Of a DNA stretch of 50,253 bases, positions 7,477 through 17,196 are shown one piece after another; the stretch's first letter is position 1, and each line of letters begins with the position of its first letter. The notes under the pieces were generated by a model. It was not told where the DNA came from and did no database searches. It saw only the letters and a list, made by a program, of their open reading frames with translations. Both the position numbers and the translations under genes were made by a program. The DNA comes from JAKACA01 sp050008715 (GTDB lineage: Bacteria > Actinomycetota > Acidimicrobiia > Acidimicrobiales > Bog-793). The DNA is taken from the NCBI GenBank assembly GCA_050008715.1, contig JBEKMC010000009.1:1-50253 (forward strand), given 5' to 3'.

Positions 7477-8553
7477 ATGTCCAACAAGACGATCAAGGTC
7501 GCCATCGCAGGGATCGGCAACTGTGCCAGTTCGCTTCTGCAGGGGATCGAGTACTACCGCAACGCGGATCCCAACGAGAGCGTGCCAGGTCTCATGCATG
7601 TCGTGCTCGGCGGCTATCACGTCGGTGACGCCGAGATCGTGGCCGCCTTCGACGTCGACGCCGAGAAGGTCGGCCTCGACCTGTCCAAGGCGATCTGGGC
7701 GAGCCGCAACAACACGATTCGATTCGCCGACGTGCCGACCCTCGGCGTGACGGTCGAGCGGGGTCCGACTCTCGACGGCCTCGGTCGCTACTACCGGCAA
7801 GTGATCGAGGAGTCGCCGGTCGCTCCCGTCGACGTCGCCGAGGTCCTGCGCTCGAGTGGCGCCGAGGTGCTCGTCTCCTACCTCCCGGTGGGCTCAGACG
7901 AGGCCCAGAAGCACTACGCGAGCGCCGCAATCGAGGCCGGGGTCGCGTTCGTGAACGCCATTCCCGTCTTCATCGCCTCGAACCCACTGTGGGCCAAGCG
8001 CTTCGAGGACGCCGGCATCCCCATCATCGGCGACGACATCAAGAGCCAGGTGGGCGCCACGATCGTCCACCGCGTCCTCACGCGGCTGATGGAGGATCGG
8101 GGCATGGTCCTCGACCGCACGTACCAGCTCAACGTCGGCGGCAACATGGACTTCCGCAACATGCTCGAGCGCGAGCGACTCGAGTCGAAGAAGATCTCGA
8201 AGACGCAGGCCGTCACGAGCCAGATGGACCATGTCCTCGGCGAGGACGACATCCACATCGGCCCGTCCGATCACGTTCCGTGGCTCGAGGACCGCAAGTG
8301 GGCCTACATCCGGATGGAAGGCCGCAACTTCGGCGACGTGCCCCTGAACCTGGAGCTCAAGCTGGAGGTGTGGGACTCGCCGAACTCGGCCGGCGTCATC
8401 ATCGACGCCCTTCGTTGCGCGCGGATCGGCCTCGATCGTGGCATCGGCGGGCCGCTTGTCGGACCGTCCGCCTACTTCATGAAGTCGCCCCCGGTGCAGT
8501 TCCGCGACGAGGAGGCCCACCGGCTCGTGGAGGAATTCGCCACCGGCGATTGA
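7477..8553 (+). CDS. ino1: Inositol-3-phosphate synthase
   Basis: Ino1 converts glucose-6-phosphate to myo-inositol-3-phosphate using NAD. In actinobacteria this feeds phosphatidylinositol, mycothiol and related glycans. The NAD site is VAIAGIGNCASSLLQGIEYY near the N-terminus. Family segments NAIPVFIASNPLWAKRFEDAG, GDDIKSQVGATIVHRVL, LNVGGNMDFRNM and SKKISKTQAVTSQ are intact, including the catalytic Lys-rich stretch. The 358-residue length is normal for the short actinobacterial form. An AAGGA lies about seven bases upstream of the ATG. It faces the GGDEF-EAL gene, with only 21 bp between stop codons. Confidence 0.96.
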   Translation: MSNKTIKVAIAGIGNCASSLLQGIEYYRNADPNESVPGLMHVVLGGYHVGDAEIVAAFDVDAEKVGLDLSKAIWASRNNTIRFADVPTLGVTVERGPTLDGLGRYYRQVIEESPVAPVDVAEVLRSSGAEVLVSYLPVGSDEAQKHYASAAIEAGVAFVNAIPVFIASNPLWAKRFEDAGIPIIGDDIKSQVGATIVHRVLTRLMEDRGMVLDRTYQLNVGGNMDFRNMLERERLESKKISKTQAVTSQMDHVLGEDDIHIGPSDHVPWLEDRKWAYIRMEGRNFGDVPLNLELKLEVWDSPNSAGVIIDALRCARIGLDRGIGGPLVGPSAYFMKSPPVQFRDEEAHRLVEEFATGD

Positions 8554-8574
8554 ACCCTCCCGGTCTCGGGATCC

Positions 8575-10671
8575 CTACCTCACCGTCGTCAACCGGCCGG
8601 AGGCCGCTGCCGCGGCGGTGAGGAATCGTTCCATGTCGTCGGACGCCAACGGCTCGGAGAACAAGAAACCCTGCCCCGACCGGCATCCCATCTCGCGCAA
8701 CAGCTCCAGCTGGCTCTGCGTCTCCACGCCTTCGGCGACGACGTCGAGGTCGAGCACTTTCGCCAGTCCGATGACAGCTTCAACGATGGCGGTGTCGTGG
8801 GAGTCGCGGCCGAGGCCGTCGATGAAGGACCGGTCGATCTTGAGCGAGTCGATGGGCAGCTGGCGCAGGTAGCTGAGCGAGGAGTAGCCCGTCCCGAAGT
8901 CGTCCACGGCAAGGTGCACACCAAGATCTCGCAGCGACCGGAGCGTGTCCAGGTTCGAGGCCACTTGGGAGAGCAACGTCGTCTCGGTGATCTCGAGGTA
9001 CACCGAGCTCGCCGGCACCGCCGAGCTTGCAAGCGCGCCCGCCACGGCGGCTACGAGGTCCGGAGAGGCAAGCTGGCGGGCAGACAGGTTCACGGAGAGG
9101 GAGTAGTCGCCGGTCATCGGGTACCGCCGGCGCCACCGCGAGATCTGGCGGAGCGCTTCCGACAGCACCCACTCGCCAACCGGCACGATGAGTCCGGTCT
9201 CCTCCGCCAATGGGATGAAGTCGAGCGGTGAGATCACACCGCGATCGGGGTGGGCCCAACGAATGAGCGCTTCAGAGCCGCGAAGCGTGACGTTGCCGAG
9301 CGTGACGACCGGCTGGTGGACGAGGAACAGTTCCCCGCGCTCGAGCGCACGGCGAAGTGCCGCACCCAAGTCAACCCGCGAGCGGGCACGGGCGCGCAGA
9401 TCCTCGTCGAAGAACTCGATGGCGGACCGGCCTCTGTCCTTTGCCCTGTGCAAGGCGGCGTCCGCCTCGCCCACGAGATCTTCGGCGGAGGCACCCGGGC
9501 GGGCGATGGCCGCACCGATGCACGCCGACACGAAGAGCTCTGAACCGTCGTCGAGCTCCATGGGCTCGGTCATGGCGTCGAGGAGGCGGGCAGCGAAACG
9601 GCTCGTCTCCTCTTCGTCGACCGTCTCCCGGACGATCACGAGCTCGTCGCCCCCGAAGCGCGCCACGGTGTCGCCACCACGCACGGCCCCGGCGAGGCGC
9701 GTCGCCATCTCGGCGAGCACCTGGTCGCCAGCGGCATGGCCGAGCGAATCGTTCACGTCCTTGAAGCTGTCCAGATCCACGATGAGAACGGCGACACGCT
9801 TGCCCCTGCGCTGAGACTGGGCGAGCGCTGTGCGGAGGCGGTCCATCAACAGATCGCGGTTCGGGAGCCGGGTCAGTGGGTCGTGCAAGGTGGCGTGCCG
9901 CAAGGCGTCGGCTGCCTCCCGACGCTCGGTGGCGTCCCGCACGATCATCGATACGCCAGTCACGATGCCGTGCTCGTTGCGGACGGGCGTGGCCGTGCAC
10001 GACACGTGCACGCTCGAGCCGTCCTGGCGCTGCCACAACGTGGCGTGGTCCCTCACCACGTCGCCCTCCCGGACGCGAGCGACGATGACGGCAGGCTCGC
10101 CGGCGCGGTCGGCCGGGAAGAGCGATACGACCGGTCGCCCGAGCGCCTGCTCGGGGGAGTAAGCCGTGAGAGCCGTGGCGGCGGCGTTCCAGCTCGTGAT
10201 GGCGCCGTCGAACTTGAACGCCAAGATGGCGTCGGCAGAAGCCTCGATCACAGCCGCCATCTCTCGCAACGTCTGTTCCGCCTTCAGGCGCTCGGTCACG
10301 TCTGTCGCATTGATGACGACGCCCGCAACCGCCGGCACGTGCAACAGGTTGTGGGCGACGCCGCGGAAGGAGCGCAGCGAGCCGTCGGCGTGCCGGTTCC
10401 GGAAGTTGACGGCGACGACCGCACCGGGCATCTCGTGGAGATAGATCAGCGAAGCGAGGTCCCCGTCGACGTCCTCGGGCGGGAAGAGCTCTGCGTGCCG
10501 GCGGCCCACGAGCTCGCCCGGCTCGTGCCCGAGGGCGGTCCGGATGGCCGGGGAAGCGTAGGTGACGACACCGAAGGCATCCGTCACGATGATGACGTCC
10601 AGGGCATGCTCCACGAGCGCCTCGATGCGGACGCGGTCCTCAGGACCGCTTCCTGCCATCGGTGAGACCAT
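8575..10671 (-). CDS. PAS-PAS-GGDEF-EAL cyclic-di-GMP turnover protein
   Basis: The product has about 698 residues. Two PAS domains (about 15-125 and 135-255) precede a GGDEF domain with the site FGGDEL and the upstream DPLTRLPNRDLLMDRL, then an EAL domain. The EAL domain keeps the residues needed for phosphodiesterase activity: SEALIRW, SVNLSARQL, LEITET, DDFGTGYSSL, SLKIDRSFI, AEGVET and SGQGFLFSEP. In the GGDEF site the fifth residue is Leu instead of Phe, so cyclase activity is less certain. No membrane segment is seen, so it is probably cytosolic. I chose ATG at 10671 because GGGAGG lies ten bases upstream; an upstream GTG at 10725 is possible. It follows the tRNA nucleotidyltransferase gene on the same strand. 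Confidence 0.93.
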   Translation of the reverse strand: MVSPMAGSGPEDRVRIEALVEHALDVIIVTDAFGVVTYASPAIRTALGHEPGELVGRRHAELFPPEDVDGDLASLIYLHEMPGAVVAVNFRNRHADGSLRSFRGVAHNLLHVPAVAGVVINATDVTERLKAEQTLREMAAVIEASADAILAFKFDGAITSWNAAATALTAYSPEQALGRPVVSLFPADRAGEPAVIVARVREGDVVRDHATLWQRQDGSSVHVSCTATPVRNEHGIVTGVSMIVRDATERREAADALRHATLHDPLTRLPNRDLLMDRLRTALAQSQRRGKRVAVLIVDLDSFKDVNDSLGHAAGDQVLAEMATRLAGAVRGGDTVARFGGDELVIVRETVDEEETSRFAARLLDAMTEPMELDDGSELFVSACIGAAIARPGASAEDLVGEADAALHRAKDRGRSAIEFFDEDLRARARSRVDLGAALRRALERGELFLVHQPVVTLGNVTLRGSEALIRWAHPDRGVISPLDFIPLAEETGLIVPVGEWVLSEALRQISRWRRRYPMTGDYSLSVNLSARQLASPDLVAAVAGALASSAVPASSVYLEITETTLLSQVASNLDTLRSLRDLGVHLAVDDFGTGYSSLSYLRQLPIDSLKIDRSFIDGLGRDSHDTAIVEAVIGLAKVLDLDVVAEGVETQSQLELLREMGCRSGQGFLFSEPLASDDMERFLTAAAAASGRLTTVR

Positions 10672-10771
10672 CGAAGCTCGTCCTCCCGGTGGGTCACGCT
10701 TCGGCCACGAGGCCGCCTGCGACACTACTCAGCCGAGCGACGCCAGCGGGGGTTATTCGTGCTTGCGGCGG

Positions 10772-12262
10772 TCAGTCCTTACGTCCGAGCCCGCGCTCGC
10801 GTCCCCAGACGACGAGACGGCGCCTCGCCTCCTCGATTCCGATGAGACCTTCCTCGAGTCGGATCTCCATGAGGAAGCGGAGCGCTTCGCCCACGAGGCG
10901 ACCTGGGCCGACGCCGAGGACGGTCATCACCTCCTCGCCGTCGAGCTCGGGACGAAGGGCGTCCAGCTCCTCTTTCTGCCGGATCTCGCCGAGCCGGGCT
11001 TCCAGCTCGTCCATACGGGCGGCGAGCGCCCGCGCCCGGGCGGCGTTGCGCGTCGTGCAGTCCGCTCGGGTGAGATCGTTGAGCCGTTGCAAGAGGTCGC
11101 CTGCGTCGCGGGCATACCGGCGAACGGCGCTGTCCGTCCACCCCATCTGGTAGGTGTGGAAGCGCAAGTGCAGCTCGACGAGCCGGCAGACGTCGTCGAT
11201 CTCGCCGGTCGGGTAGCGCAACGCCTTCATCCGCTCGCGCGTCATACGGGCACCGACGACGTCGTGATGGTGGAACGAGACGCCGTCCGGCCCGACCGAT
11301 CGCGTCTTCGGCTTGCCGACGTCGTGGAAGAGCGCCGCCAGCCGGAGCACCTTGTCCGGCCAGGTCTTCGACACGACAGCGATCGTGTGTGCCAACACGT
11401 CCTTGTGGCGGTGCACGGGATCCTGCTCGAGGGCGAGCGCCGGCAGCTCCGGCAGGAATCGATCCGCCAACCCGGTCGACACGATGAACCACAAGCCGGC
11501 GGCCGGCGCCGGCAACGTGATCATCTTGTCGAGCTCGTCGCGGATCCGTTCCGCCGACACGATGCTCATGCGCTCCGTCATCGCCGCTACAGCCGAGACG
11601 AGCGACGCGTCCGGCTCGAGCTCGTAGCCGGCAAGGAAGCGGGCGGCCCGCAGCATCCGCAGCGGGTCGTCGCTGAAGGAGACCTCGGGGTCGAGCGGAG
11701 TGCGCAACCGGCGGGCAGCGAGATCCTGCAAACCGGAATAGGGGTCGAAGAGCTCGAGATCCGGCAGGCGCAGCGCCATGGCGTTCACCGTGAAGTCGCG
11801 CCGCGACAGGTCGACGGAGATGTCGTCGCCGAAGCTGACAGTCGGTTTCCGCGAATCAGGGTCGTACGCCTCGGCTCGATGCGTCGTAATCTCGAAGCGC
11901 CGCCCCTTGTACTGAACGCCAATCGTCCCGAAGCGCTTGCCCTGGGTCCAGATCGGGGCGTCGAGCCCCTTCACGATCTCTTCGATCTCGTCGGGAAGGG
12001 CATCGGTCGTGAGGTCGATGTCCGCCGAGCCGTCGGCGTCAGCCCCTCCTGGGCGGCCCGCGATGGCGTCACGCACGGTGCCGCCGACGAGATAGATCCG
12101 CTTTCCGGCGGTGATGAAGCGATCGGCGATCGGCGTCGCCACCTCGAGCACGGGCCGGAGCCGCTCTGGGACCACGATGGGCGAGGGTAGCTGGCGGCCG
12201 GCGGGCTGATCGTGAGGTCGCTCGTGGCGCGGAGGCTGTCGGCCGGGAGACTGGGGCGTCAC
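10772..12262 (-). CDS. CCA tRNA nucleotidyltransferase with HD domain
   Basis: This enzyme adds or repairs the CCA end of tRNAs; in mycobacteria the gene at this place is called pcnA. The catalytic head has the motif YLVGGTVRDAIAG and the metal-binding pair in ADIDLTTDALPDEIE. RRDFTVNAMAL, DPLRMLRAARFLA and ERIRDELDKM follow. An HD domain (about 275-390) shows HKDVLAHTIAVV and AALFHDVGKPKTR. The start is taken as GTG at 12262, whose GTGA overlaps the TGA of the upstream deacetylase-like gene by four bases. A GTG at 12175 would remove a 29-residue disordered leader and is possible. The length is about 496 residues, against 480 in Mycobacterium. Confidence 0.93.
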   Translation of the reverse strand: MTPQSPGRQPPRHERPHDQPAGRQLPSPIVVPERLRPVLEVATPIADRFITAGKRIYLVGGTVRDAIAGRPGGADADGSADIDLTTDALPDEIEEIVKGLDAPIWTQGKRFGTIGVQYKGRRFEITTHRAEAYDPDSRKPTVSFGDDISVDLSRRDFTVNAMALRLPDLELFDPYSGLQDLAARRLRTPLDPEVSFSDDPLRMLRAARFLAGYELEPDASLVSAVAAMTERMSIVSAERIRDELDKMITLPAPAAGLWFIVSTGLADRFLPELPALALEQDPVHRHKDVLAHTIAVVSKTWPDKVLRLAALFHDVGKPKTRSVGPDGVSFHHHDVVGARMTRERMKALRYPTGEIDDVCRLVELHLRFHTYQMGWTDSAVRRYARDAGDLLQRLNDLTRADCTTRNAARARALAARMDELEARLGEIRQKEELDALRPELDGEEVMTVLGVGPGRLVGEALRFLMEIRLEEGLIGIEEARRRLVVWGRERGLGRKD

Positions 12263-13284
12263 CCGGACGAGTCGCCGAGATGCAGCAGGCGCGCCGTCGC
12301 CAGCGCCTGAAGGGCGTGGTCGTCGGCCGGCCCCCGCCGCGAGGACGGCTCCGGGTGCAGCGTCTCTCCGGCGAGGGCCGCGACGCAGGCGGCGGAGGAG
12401 GCCGTGAGCGCATCGAGGTCGTAGCCGCCCTCGAGAAAGGCGATGCGGCGACCGGGAGGCGCCAGGCGAAGCGAGCGAAACGTCAGATCCGAGAAGTCCC
12501 CGGACGAGAGGCCGAGATCCGTGAGGGGGTCGTCGCGATGCGCGTCGAAGCCCGCCGAGATGAGGACCCACGCAGGGTCGAACCGCTCCGCGACGGGCTC
12601 GATGACGACGTCGAAGGCGGCTCGGTAGACCTCGCCGCTCGTGCCCTCGGGCATCGGCAGGTTCACGGTGGCCCCGAGCCCCTCGCCACGCCCCATCTCC
12701 TGGACGGCTCCGGAACCCGGGTAGAAGGGGTACTGGTGCAGCGAGATGTAGCAGACGTCCGCGTCGGAATAGAAGATGTCCTGCGTCCCGTTGCCATGAT
12801 GAGCATCGAAGTCGACGATGAGGACCCGCTCGCCCGCTGCCGACAACGAGGCGGCGGCGACGGCGACGTTGTTGAACAAGCAGAAACCCATCGCCCTCGC
12901 CGACAGCGCATGGTGACCTGGCGGTCTCACGGCGAGGAAGGCAGCCTCGCCCTCGCCTGCCCGCAGCCGCTCGATGGCGTCGAGCCCGGAGCCGGCTGCA
13001 CGCAGCGCCGCCTCGTAGGAATCCGTCGACGCGCTCGTATCGGCATCGATCATGCCGCCGCCCTCGGCACAGAAGTCACCGAGCGCATCCACGTAGGCGG
13101 CTTCGTGGACGCGTGTGACCTCGTCACGAGTCGCCAGTCGTGGCAGGAAATCGACCAGCGCCTCCGCCACCCCGGAGGCGGCAACACCGGCCAGGACAGC
13201 GCCCAAGCGGTCCGCACGCTCGGGATGGTGCCGCCCCGTGTCGTGGTATGCGAAGGCGTCGTGCCTGCCGAGCAAGACCGTCAT
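12259..13284 (-). CDS. Histone deacetylase / AcuC-like amidohydrolase
   Basis: The 341-residue protein is a complete class II-type histone-deacetylase fold. Zinc and catalytic segments are visible in order: RHHPERADRL, AFLAVRPPGHHA, GFCLFNNVAVAA, VDFDAHHGNGTQDIF, SLHQYPFYPG, SAGFDAHRDDPLTDL and FLEGGYDL. The HH pair, the DxH zinc ligands and the second zinc Asp (GFDAH) are all present, so an active deacetylase is likely. Substrates in bacteria include acetylated proteins, polyamines and acetoin-related compounds; here the substrate is unknown. It overlaps the CCA-adding gene by four bases and diverges from the DUF6049 gene across 58 bp. In Mycobacterium this slot holds mutT4 instead. Confidence 0.93.
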   Translation of the reverse strand: MTVLLGRHDAFAYHDTGRHHPERADRLGAVLAGVAASGVAEALVDFLPRLATRDEVTRVHEAAYVDALGDFCAEGGGMIDADTSASTDSYEAALRAAGSGLDAIERLRAGEGEAAFLAVRPPGHHALSARAMGFCLFNNVAVAAASLSAAGERVLIVDFDAHHGNGTQDIFYSDADVCYISLHQYPFYPGSGAVQEMGRGEGLGATVNLPMPEGTSGEVYRAAFDVVIEPVAERFDPAWVLISAGFDAHRDDPLTDLGLSSGDFSDLTFRSLRLAPPGRRIAFLEGGYDLDALTASSAACVAALAGETLHPEPSSRRGPADDHALQALATARLLHLGDSSG

Positions 13285-13342
13285 CAGCCACGACGGTACC
13301 GCGCCGGGGGCAGCTCTCCACCGGCCAGTACGCTGCTTCATC

Positions 13343-15523
13343 GTGCGCGCGCATCTCTTGCACGGCTCCCCTCGCGCCATCGGCCGTGACGTCCCCAGCG
13401 CCGGCGGCCGTAACGGGCCAGGCGCCGGCGGCCGTAACGCCGTCGCACTGACGGCAGCAGGCGTGCTCGTCGTGGCCGTCTTCGGCGTCCTGGGCTCGGC
13501 GCTGCCGGCGGCCCGTGCGGCACCGGCGGCCGTGCCGAGCTCGCTGACGCTCGAGTCGCAGTCGCCCGCGTTCGTATCGACCCAGAACGGCGTGACCCTC
13601 GGGATCCGCGTCGCGTCGGCGCTTCCGGCGACACGCTTGTCGTTGGAGGTCACCCTCTACTTCCCGATCCTCGACCGATACACGCTCCGCCAGACCCTGA
13701 CGGGCTCACGACCGAGCCTCCTCACCCCACTCGGCAACTCCGGTGTGATCCCACTCGACCTGAAGGCCCTGGCCTGGACGCCCGGCAGCGAGGTGACACT
13801 ACGGCTGCCGGTCTCGGCACCCGGTCTCGCCGGCACCCTCCGCGCCGGCACGGGCGGTGTCACGCTGTCGATACCCAACTGCTCCCCGACCACCTGCGGC
13901 GGCGTCTACCCCCTGCAGGTGTCGTTGCTCGTCGACGGCGTCAACCCGGTCGCGAGCTTCACGACGTACTTGATCGTGACACCTCAGAGCGAGGTCGCCG
14001 GCACCCATCCGCTGCGATTCGCCTGGGTGCTCCCGCTCGGCGACACGGCTGCCATCTCCCCGGCGGGAACGGCGGTCGGCGACCCGTCCGACCTCTCGCA
14101 ACTGGAGACGATCGATGCGGCGCTCACTGCGGCGCCGAACGCCGCCCTCAGTCTCGACCTGTTTCCGCAGTTCGTGGAGGCGATCGAGAGCCGGCCGACG
14201 CCGGCGTCACAGGCGGCGCTGCAAACGCTTCGCGCCTTGGCGGGTGCGACGGCTCAGGCCGACATCCTCCCGGGCACTTTCGTGCCCGTCGATCTCGACG
14301 CCCTCGTCGCCTCCGGGTTGTCGTCGGCCGTCGGCGCTCAACTGGCGCGGGCCCCGGCCATCTTGCAAAGAGAGCTCGACTTCGACCCGCACGGGTACGC
14401 CGCCAACGGCCCGCTCGACAGCGCATCGCTCGGCATGCTGGCTGAATCGGGCATCACCCGCCTCGTGCTGCCGAACGCAAGTGTGCAGCAGTTGCCCGCG
14501 AGCTACCGCCAGTGGACCCCGACGACGCCGTTCCTCATCCCCGGCTCTGCCATGGAGGCAATGGCCTCCGACCTAGGTCTCGAGGAGGACCTGGCGAGCA
14601 CCGCCTCACCTGCGTTGAAGGCACAGCAGACGCTGGCGGATCTGTCCATCCAGTACTTCGACAACCCCGGCGCCCCTCAGGCCATGGCCGTCGAGTCCAG
14701 CCTCGGTACGTCGGTGGGCGCCGCCTTCCTGCAGGACATGCTGACAGCGCTCTCGCGCAGCTCGATCGTGCACGGCGTGACGCTCGCCAACATCTTCGCC
14801 GACGTGTCGCCGTTCTCGAGCGGAACCTCGCCCTCGAGGCGTTCGCTCGTGACCGTGACGCCGAAGCCGTCCTCGCTCGTGCCCGTCGAGCCGATCGACA
14901 ATGCCCTCCAGGGTTTGGCGGCCCTGGCGTCGGTGACCCCGAGCATCCTGCATCCGCCCGGGCGTATTCCCCTGAGTGACCTCGTCCTCATGGCGGAAGG
15001 GTCCGGTGAATCCGCCGGTACTCGCCAGGCCTACTTGCAACCGATCCTTCGGCAGGCGAGCTCGCTCGCCGGCCTCGTGAGCCTGCCGTTCGGGCGGACC
15101 ATCACGATGACCTCGTTGCAGGCGAAGATTCCCATCTCCATCGTCTCGAAGTCGCTCACTCCGTTCCAGGCCGTGCTGAGTGTGACGAGCCCGGAGCTCG
15201 GGTTTCCCCATGGCCACACGGTGAACGTCACGATCTACCCGCGCACGAACATCGTGCCGATCCTGCTCTTGGCGCGGACATCCGGTGACTTCTCGCTCCA
15301 GATCACGCTCGCTACCACGGGCGGATTCACCATCCAGAGCGGCACCATGACCATACGATCGACAGCCATCTCGGGCGTTGCCGTGGCGCTGTCCATCGGT
15401 GCGGCCGCCTTCTTGCTCGTGTGGTGGCTCCGCTCGATCCTCACGAAACGTCGAAAGAAGCACAAGCTGCGGGGGGCTGCTCTGGCGGCGAGCGCCATCC
15501 CGGGCGGCAACCCCGGCGCGTGA
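13343..15523 (+). CDS. DUF6049-like envelope protein upstream of murJ
   Basis: This is a large, mostly extracytoplasmic protein of about 726 residues. It has an N-terminal signal or anchor (VALTAAGVLVVAVFGVLGSA, about residues 34-55), a long Ala/Ser/Thr/Leu-rich ectodomain, and one C-terminal membrane helix (about 675-697) followed by a basic tail (LTKRRKKHKLRG). Position before murJ and topology match the family represented by Rv3909 in Mycobacterium; its function is unknown but is presumed to concern the envelope. The start is set at GTG 13343. No Shine-Dalgarno is seen, but TACGCT lies about ten bases upstream, so the message may be leaderless. Its stop overlaps the murJ start as GTGA, suggesting tight coupling with the flippase. 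Confidence 0.75.
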   Translation: MRAHLLHGSPRAIGRDVPSAGGRNGPGAGGRNAVALTAAGVLVVAVFGVLGSALPAARAAPAAVPSSLTLESQSPAFVSTQNGVTLGIRVASALPATRLSLEVTLYFPILDRYTLRQTLTGSRPSLLTPLGNSGVIPLDLKALAWTPGSEVTLRLPVSAPGLAGTLRAGTGGVTLSIPNCSPTTCGGVYPLQVSLLVDGVNPVASFTTYLIVTPQSEVAGTHPLRFAWVLPLGDTAAISPAGTAVGDPSDLSQLETIDAALTAAPNAALSLDLFPQFVEAIESRPTPASQAALQTLRALAGATAQADILPGTFVPVDLDALVASGLSSAVGAQLARAPAILQRELDFDPHGYAANGPLDSASLGMLAESGITRLVLPNASVQQLPASYRQWTPTTPFLIPGSAMEAMASDLGLEEDLASTASPALKAQQTLADLSIQYFDNPGAPQAMAVESSLGTSVGAAFLQDMLTALSRSSIVHGVTLANIFADVSPFSSGTSPSRRSLVTVTPKPSSLVPVEPIDNALQGLAALASVTPSILHPPGRIPLSDLVLMAEGSGESAGTRQAYLQPILRQASSLAGLVSLPFGRTITMTSLQAKIPISIVSKSLTPFQAVLSVTSPELGFPHGHTVNVTIYPRTNIVPILLLARTSGDFSLQITLATTGGFTIQSGTMTIRSTAISGVAVALSIGAAAFLLVWWLRSILTKRRKKHKLRGAALAASAIPGGNPGA

Positions 15524-17196
15524 GCCTGCCCGGCGGCGAAGGGGAGCCCGACGCCCCCTCTACGGCGATCGAGTCGGGAACCGGCCTCGGGCGGGCGACA
15601 GCCCTCATGGCGGCCGGGACCCTCCTGTCGCGCCTCACCGGGTTGCTCCGGCTGCTCGTGGCCGCGTACGCCCTCGGCGGCAACACCCTGTCCGACGCCT
15701 TCAACCTCGCCAACAACACTCCCAACATCGTCCACGATCTCGTGCTCGGCGGTGTGCTGTCGGCGACGTTCGTTCCTCAGTTCGTCCATCGCCTGACGTC
15801 GCGCCCACGCCAGGAGGCGGAGGAATCGATCTCGGCGGTGGTGTCGCTGTCGGGCGTGGTGCTCTTCGGCGCCACCGTCGTGTTCCTTCTCGTGGCGCCG
15901 CTCGTCATCGACCTGTACTCGGTCGGCGCCCACACTCCCGGCCTCGAGGCGGAACGACAGGTGGCGACTGATCTCCTCCGGCTCTTCGCCATCCAACTGC
16001 TCGGCTACGGAACGATCAGCTTGATGGGAGCGGTGTTGAACACCGTGAGGCGCTTTGCTCTCGTCGCATACGTGGCGGTCCTGAACAACCTCGTCGCGAT
16101 CGCCGTCCTTGTCGAGTTCGCCCATGTGGTGGGGCGCCACCCGAGCCTCGCCCAGGTTCAGCACGACCGCGGCGCGCTCCTCCTCCTCGGGCTCGGCACG
16201 AGCGCCGGCGTCCTCGTCCAGGCCCTCGCTCTCTTGCCGGCTGCGATGCGCTCGGGCCTTCGGCTCCGCTTCCTCTGGAGGCCACGGGATCCGGCGATCA
16301 TGGAGATCCTCTCGTTGTCGAGCTGGACCTTCGGCTTCGTTCTCGCCAACCAGGTAGCCGTCTTCATCGTGCTGGCCATCGCCGTGGGACTCGGTGCTGC
16401 TCGTGTGACGGACTACACCTATGCCTACCAATTCTTCCAGCTTCCCTTTGGCATCGTCGCCGTGTCGGTCATGAGCACCGTGATCCCGGAGCTCGCGTAC
16501 CGCTACAGCGCGCACGATCTGCCGGAGATGGCCCACCAGTTCGGGTTGGGGCTGCGGCGCATGATGGCGGGCATTCTTCCCTCGACGGCCGGCTACCTCA
16601 TCCTGGCGGGGCCACTGATCGCGTTGCTGCTACGCCACGGTGACTTCGGCTCGGGCAATGCCGAGGAGACCGGTCAACTGCTGGCGCTGCTCGCGATCGG
16701 ATTGCCGGGGTACTCGACCTACCTGCTGTGCATCAGCGCCTTGCAGGCAATGCGCGACACTCGAACTGCGTTCTTCCTGTACCTGTTCGAGAACGCCGTC
16801 AACGTTATTTTGGCGGTCATACTGACGACACATATCGGCGTCCGCGGGCTCTCCCTCTCGTTGTCGATCGCCTACAGCCTGGCGGCCTTGGCGGCGCTCG
16901 TCGTGGTCCGCCACCGCATGGGCGGCCTCGGCGGTCTCCAAGTCGGCCGTTTCGTCGGCCGCTCACTCGTCCTCAGCGTGGCGATGGGCGCCGCCGTCGC
17001 GGTCGTGACGGCGGCGGTGTCGTCCTCGAGCGAAGTTGGCCTGCTGTTCGAAGTCATCGCGGGCGTCATCGCGGGCGTGATCACATACGGCGCCGCCGCC
17101 GGCCTCGCGGGTACGGTCTCAGGCTGGCAGACTGCACGAAAGCGGCGCCCCGGCCCGAGGAGGCATGCACATGGCTACGATCCGAGTCGTCACTGA
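15520..17196 (+). CDS. murJ: MurJ/MviN-type lipid II flippase
   Basis: MurJ moves lipid II across the membrane for peptidoglycan synthesis. The 558-residue protein has about fourteen hydrophobic segments and the family start (AAGTLLSRLTGLLRLLVAAYALG, DAFNLANNTPNIVHDLVLGG, LSATFVPQF). Conserved inner-cavity sequences such as QFFQLPFGIVAVSVMSTVIPEL are present. The long cytoplasmic pseudokinase extension of mycobacterial homologues (Rv3910) is absent; the protein ends soon after the last helix in a basic tail. The start is GTG at 15520, in a four-base overlap with the DUF6049 gene. The 3' end overlaps the degV start by 26 bp. The CwlM-like gene downstream completes an envelope-control group. 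Confidence 0.95.
   Translation: MSLPGGEGEPDAPSTAIESGTGLGRATALMAAGTLLSRLTGLLRLLVAAYALGGNTLSDAFNLANNTPNIVHDLVLGGVLSATFVPQFVHRLTSRPRQEAEESISAVVSLSGVVLFGATVVFLLVAPLVIDLYSVGAHTPGLEAERQVATDLLRLFAIQLLGYGTISLMGAVLNTVRRFALVAYVAVLNNLVAIAVLVEFAHVVGRHPSLAQVQHDRGALLLLGLGTSAGVLVQALALLPAAMRSGLRLRFLWRPRDPAIMEILSLSSWTFGFVLANQVAVFIVLAIAVGLGAARVTDYTYAYQFFQLPFGIVAVSVMSTVIPELAYRYSAHDLPEMAHQFGLGLRRMMAGILPSTAGYLILAGPLIALLLRHGDFGSGNAEETGQLLALLAIGLPGYSTYLLCISALQAMRDTRTAFFLYLFENAVNVILAVILTTHIGVRGLSLSLSIAYSLAALAALVVVRHRMGGLGGLQVGRFVGRSLVLSVAMGAAVAVVTAAVSSSSEVGLLFEVIAGVIAGVITYGAAAGLAGTVSGWQTARKRRPGPRRHAHGYDPSRH

Noticed and set aside
10562..12190. 542-codon plus-strand frame
   Set aside because: Antisense to the CCA-adding enzyme, whose catalytic motifs are complete; no family resemblance.
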